Shown here: one piece after another, positions 60,001 to 64,000 of the stretch
Layout of the letters: every line of letters begins with the position of its first letter
How positions within the stretch are numbered: the first letter of the stretch is position 1
Assembly: GCA_947579665.1 (NCBI GenBank)
Contig: OX388351.1
Span: forward strand, 52,646,939-52,710,938
Origin: Sympetrum striolatum
Lineage: Eukaryota; Arthropoda; Insecta; Odonata; Libellulidae
Direction: 5' to 3'
Length of the DNA stretch: 64,000 nt
Notes under the pieces: generated by a model
The model's input: only the letters and a program-made list of their open reading frames with translations
Told to the model about the DNA's origin: nothing
The model's database searches: none
Translations under genes and position numbers: made by a program

Positions 60001-62694
60001 TGGATTTAAAAACAAGGTCCCACAGTCGAAAATATGCTGACAAGTAGTTCGAAGAGATACGCTTTGAACTGATAGAATACATCTCTGGTTTTCCACGAGG
60101 GCGCTGAGTTATACGTGATATCGATACGCGTTACGATTAGACCGTTTGCACACGTGCCGGCAAAATAGGTGCCGGTGTAGGAGTCGAGGAGCACTTAACG
60201 GGCAGGAGTCACTGTACAGTGAGTCCCACCAGAAAGTGGCGTTCACTTGACAAGTGGGCCTTGCCCGGGCGGGGTACACTTTACTCAGGCGGCTATCACT
60301 TAACGCATAGTTTTCCTCACATATTTGTAGTTTTTTGTCTTAGAATTTGCGGAAACTTGTCTCTAATTATCAGACATAAGTTTTAAAGGAGTTATAAATT
60401 ATTATATCATATCTTATTAGTAAACAAAGTTATTAATTTTAAATAAATGAAAAAGCTATTTATTGCCGGTCTTTCCATTATAGCTACTTGAGTTTTGAGT
60501 TGAATAAAACTTAAACAAGAATGTCCACAGAAAAAGAAGTTCTACCAAATTTTAGCTTGATACGAGTAAAATGCTGCTTGCATTCTGCAAGCATGTTGAT
60601 AACACAAATTTCAAGTCGACAACATATCGAAAGGGTCATCAAAAGTAGAAAAAGTATTGAAATTATTCATAAAATTCGCTGAAATTTCTCCGTCCGACAT
60701 CGAACCCGGGTCTTCCTGGTGATAAATACTATGCAGAACAACAAAGGATTACCGTCTCTAACTATGTGTGAAAACTCAAGCAGAAATATTTGCTGCAACT
60801 GCCTCAAATGACTTCCTACTTTTCCCATATATTCCTTTAGATCTATTATCGATATGATAGGAAGTTCTAGCTTAGATAGAAGATGTATATCAAGACTTGG
60901 TTTATGAAAAAAATTAGATATGACCATGCTGTTTCTGGGTTCGATGCCAGAACACATTACAAATTCTAATCTAATTCTAATCGAAAGCTTAGTTACGCCG
61001 CGGCTCCCAACAATCGTCCGTACATTGTAGTAATCTCGAAGGGTATTGTTGTTGATTAAAGCAAGTAATGAGGGAAGGGGGTATTTAAACTTACCGCCGA
61101 AGAGTGCAACAGCCATGTTAAATGGTAAAACATTTTCTTGTTTCGATAATTAAACGCATTAATGACTCCAGTTTAAGGTTTAAAGAGGCTTTGACTTGTT
61201 TGTTTGAACTGGGAATCATCGACTTATTATGTTTCGAATCAAATTTTAGGTATGATGCCGTAAAGATAACCCATCAAAATTTACGTGGTAAATAGCTGAT
61301 GAATTGAAAAAGTTTTTTAAGATACGTGACAAAAATTGTTTTTTATTATGATTTTTTTTAAATTGCCCTCAAAGATTTTGTCAAAGTTCGGAATTTTGAG
61401 AATTTAAGAATTTGAAATTTTATTTTGGCTAAACGGTATGAGTAAGGGTAAAAATATTCTCTTGTGAGTTACAACAACTATTTAGCATTTTTAGAGAAAA
61501 CATTAAACAATGCATCTCAAATACTTACGTAACCATGACCACAAATGTCTGGAAAGTCATGGTTTTCTCAGAAAATACGAAAAAAATTCGTAGCTCGAAA
61601 ACAAAAGAAGATCGGACAACAAAATGAATTGCAAACCTGTAGCCCATGTAATGATCTACCTCTGTGTTTAGTTTGGTCCATGACTTTTGGGACACCCTGA
61701 ATAGATATTGAATGTGTAATGTGTAACTATGTAATAGAAATTTTTTTGTTTTTATCTTTTTGGTACTTTATCGCAGTTAGAAATAAATAAGTTCCCGATA
61801 TTTCACGCTCTAAAACAGACCGCTCAATTTGAAAATGATATCGCAAAAAATATTAATTTAATTAACACAAAATTTTAACACATTATCGCGGTAAATATTT
61901 TGAATCAAAATTAAAAATTTTAATATATTTCCTAGCCACCAGAAAAAATTGTTACCGATTATGTAAAACAACTTTTTCTCAGCAATGAAAGTATGTACGA
62001 TTGCAAACTTGATTTCGTTACCAAGCTCTTGGTAGAATATTTCATAATACGTATATATAATAATATATTTTATACGTAATATAATTCATAGAATACATTG
62101 CGGAAGATGTAACTTCCGCAATGTATATTCGTTTTCGAATGTTTATGATAGAAAATAGGGATTTAAAATAACACAAATAAAATTCAGTCTTTTCTCAGAA
62201 TACTATCTCGCTGGATGTTTTTAATGAATGAAGTATAGCGATAAGTAGTAGACAACTACTTTTTTGAACGCATTTTTCTCAAACCTCTCGACATTCCCTT
62301 CAAAATTTTCAGATGTATTTTCCTAGAGCATTTACCAGGAAATTTAAAAGTATCGGAAAAAGATCATAAAAGGAAGCGAATTATCAAGAATAAGAACTTC
62401 TTCGTTTCTGAAATGAGAGTGAGTATTAAAGAACAAGTACAAACAAATTCGCTACGATTTTCCAAATTTTTCAATTAAATATTTTTTTTCTTATTTTTCC
62501 TTGTAGATATGTTAATAATTGATTATAATTAAATTTCACTGAACAGCTTTCAATTACTTATCTCCATGTGGTATAATATTAAAATTAATTTAGGCTAACT
62601 TTCTCTTTCATCGCGTATATTTCTACTACGTGCATCAATCTCTCTTATGAACATGGGGCCGTTTGAGATACGCTGGGCTTTTTAGTAGTGCAAG
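60001..62694. other. No gene seen
   Basis: Mixed sequence. A T-arm-like hairpin with GGGTTCGATGCC occurs at 60940-60965, and a second GGGTTCGATG on the minus strand near 60700, which may be remnants of tRNA-derived SINEs. A 14-bp-stem hairpin lies at 62093-62126. No coding region is supported. Confidence 0.4.
62093..62126. repeat. 14-bp-stem hairpin
   Basis: Arms ATACATTGCGGAAG and CTTCCGCAATGTAT are exact reverse complements around the 6-base loop ATGTAA. Confidence 0.85.
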
Positions 62695-62972
62695 CAGGGC
62701 CGGCTTTATGGGAAGGCGAATAAGGCGGTCGCCTGGGGCCGCCAAATTTTGGCCAAATTATTACATTACAAGATTATTATTATTAATTGACTCTCAAATA
62801 ACTCACAAAAAAATTACATAGAAAGAATCTTAATAATTTAGTTTATTATTCAATGTAAAAGAGCCTGTTGTTATATTTTGTCAGGTTTACACCATTATTC
62901 AATTTGCAATATTACAAACGGGCCGCCAAATGCGTTTTGCCTGGGGCCGCCAATTGTCCAAATCCGGCCCTG
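62695..62972. mobile_element. hAT-type miniature transposon (MITE), 278 bp
   Basis: The ends are CAGGGCCGG and CCGGCCCTG, an exact 9-bp inverted repeat, and each is followed inward by a GGGGCCGCC-rich stretch. The 8 bases outside, AGTGCAAG and ATGGCAAG, match at 6 of 8 positions, as expected of an aged 8-bp hAT target duplication. The interior is AT-rich with no coding capacity. Confidence 0.8.
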
Positions 62973-63186
62973 ATGGCAAGCAATGTGTATTCATTACGTA
63001 TCATAATTTATGTGAATACTTTGATAAAAACCATCTTGAACATATATGCAAACCAAAATGTTAACTCCAATAAGAGAATTTTCTTCATAGGGTACAACAG
63101 TATTTTCCTGGATTAACTTCAATTCCTAATAATTGAAGCATCTTTTGATTTATAAAAAACGTCTAATCCAGAGTTCTTAAACATTA
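62973..63186. other. No feature seen
   Basis: Short AT-rich spacer between the MITE and the LINE tail. Confidence 0.5.
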
Positions 63187-64000
63187 TAATTGGTTTGAAT
63201 ATCTACATCTACATCTCTACATCTACATTAATACCCTACAAGCCGCCTTTCGGCGTGTGGCAGGGGGTGTAAACACCAGTCGAATCTAAATTACTTCCTT
63301 ATTCGGTTATTGTCACGTATTGTTCGCGGAAAGAATGAACCTCTAAAACGATTCGTCCTAGCATCTATTTCTCTTAACTTACGATCATTATCGGATCGAC
63401 CGAGGTAGCAGGGGGGTTGCATGATACCGATTGTATCTTCGGAAAATGTAGTTTCCCTGAATTTATTAAGCAATCGCAGCCTAGCTTCCAATCTCCTTTC
63501 TTTCAAGGATTCCCAACCTACGTCTGAGAGCATTTTTGTAACGCTTGCTTTTCTATTGTAGCATTTCTTAACAAAACGAACCGCTTTACGCTGCACTTTC
63601 TCGAGTTCGCGGGTACACGTTTTATCTGCCGGATCCCATATACTTGCCGCATATTCCAGAAGGGGTCTGACCAAGGTAAAATAACATCGCTCTCTCACCT
63701 TTCCATCGCATTTACCGACAATACGCTTTACAAAGCCAAGTCCTTTACATGCTTTGCCGCAGATTTTTCGAATATGCGTGCTCCAATTTAAGTTATTAGT
63801 AATGTTGATCCCGAGATATTTAACTGAATCTAATACTTTGATACTAATTCCATTCATTTTGTATGGGTAATTTGGACGCATTTTTTTCTTTTCGAAGAAA
63901 TTAACTACGGAGCATTTACTTACGTTAATATCTAATTCCCATTTTTCGCACCACCTTTGGATAAGGACTAAATCGTTTGAGAGAGATGTCCGGTCTTCCT
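63187..64000 (-). mobile_element. CR1/jockey-like LINE, 3' end, continuing beyond the window
   Basis: On the minus strand the element ends in a (GATGTA)n-type tail at about 63201-63230, preceded by a small hairpin 3' UTR (CCGAAAGGCGG) and the end of a reverse transcriptase open frame (stop near 63291). This is the usual layout of this LINE group. Confidence 0.9.
63291..64000 (-). CDS. LINE reverse transcriptase, C-terminal part (open at window edge)
   Basis: An uninterrupted frame runs from the right edge of the window to a stop at 63291-63293, 236 codons. Near the edge it reads LIQRWCEKWELDINVSKCSV, the thumb-side motif after the YADD box, then VKYLGINITNNLNWS and LVRPLLEYAASIWDP, then the basic VQRKAVRFV. 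These are in the order of the CR1/jockey reverse transcriptase C-terminus. The active site itself lies outside the window. No stop or frameshift is seen, so the copy is relatively young. ATG codons inside the frame are not real starts. Confidence 0.92.
   Translation of the reverse strand, partial: EDRTSLSNDLVLIQRWCEKWELDINVSKCSVVNFFEKKKMRPNYPYKMNGISIKVLDSVKYLGINITNNLNWSTHIRKICGKACKGLGFVKRIVGKCDGKVRERCYFTLVRPLLEYAASIWDPADKTCTRELEKVQRKAVRFVKKCYNRKASVTKMLSDVGWESLKERRLEARLRLLNKFRETTFSEDTIGIMQPPCYLGRSDNDRKLREIDARTNRFRGSFFPRTIRDNNRIRK

Noticed and set aside
60680..60720. Possible tRNA gene (minus strand, B-box GGGTTCGATG)
   Set aside because: Only the T-arm-like part can be drawn; no acceptor stem or anticodon arm could be paired.
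60667..61116. 149-codon frame on the minus strand
   Set aside because: It crosses two tRNA-like T-arm motifs in opposite orientation and resembles no protein family; more likely chance or SINE remnants.

Overview
The window is arthropod nuclear DNA, most probably from an insect. It is AT-rich, has multi-exon genes with GT-AG introns, and carries a dense mix of degenerate transposable elements (Ty1/copia, PIF/Harbinger, Penelope-like, LINE 3' ends, a hAT-type miniature element). Only two host genes can be supported. The order or species cannot be read from the sequence. Host genes: positions 5610-11985 (+) hold six coding exons of a Na+/K+-ATPase beta subunit of the insect nervana (nrv) type, from the membrane helix to the stop codon, followed by a 3' UTR of about 1.5 kb. 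Its first coding exon, for the cytoplasmic N-terminus, is not visible and should lie upstream of the window. At 56028-56181 (+), behind a TATA box, lies a first coding exon of exactly the missing type (cytoplasmic tail, phase-1 donor). It most likely opens a second, tandem nrv paralogue whose remaining exons lie to the right of the window. Between the two genes lies about 44 kb of repeat-rich DNA. Region by region: 1-5609 shows no recognised gene. 15756-19613 is a decayed copia-type LTR retrotransposon (5' LTR, primer-binding site, gag, protease, integrase, reverse transcriptase). It is interrupted by a PIF/Harbinger transposon at about 19614-24239, which carries a Myb-like gene (+) and a five-exon DDE transposase gene (-). 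About 26272-48291 is a giant imperfect palindrome of about 22 kb with a central spacer of only about 136 bp near 39.17 kb. Its arms contain oppositely oriented polypyrimidine/polypurine minisatellites. The left arm also holds an unmatched 5.7 kb block with a higher-order tandem array and a Penelope-like fragment, and the right arm holds a precise LINE-tail insertion that is empty in the left arm. 48300-48790 is a G-rich tandem repeat at the outer right edge. 48791-55940 is mostly featureless apart from a LINE tail, a perfect 28-bp-stem hairpin and a 117-codon open frame. 56182-64000 is probably intron of the second nrv gene, holding a jockey-like LINE remnant, a GC-rich insert, a hAT-type MITE and a CR1/jockey-like LINE that runs off the right edge. 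How it works together: the nrv products are expected to pair with the catalytic alpha subunit to form the sodium pump at the plasma membrane. Everything else is transposon- or repeat-derived. The most unusual object is the 22 kb foldback structure, whose arm-to-arm divergence is mosaic: near-identical in one 3 kb block and clearly diverged inside and outside it.
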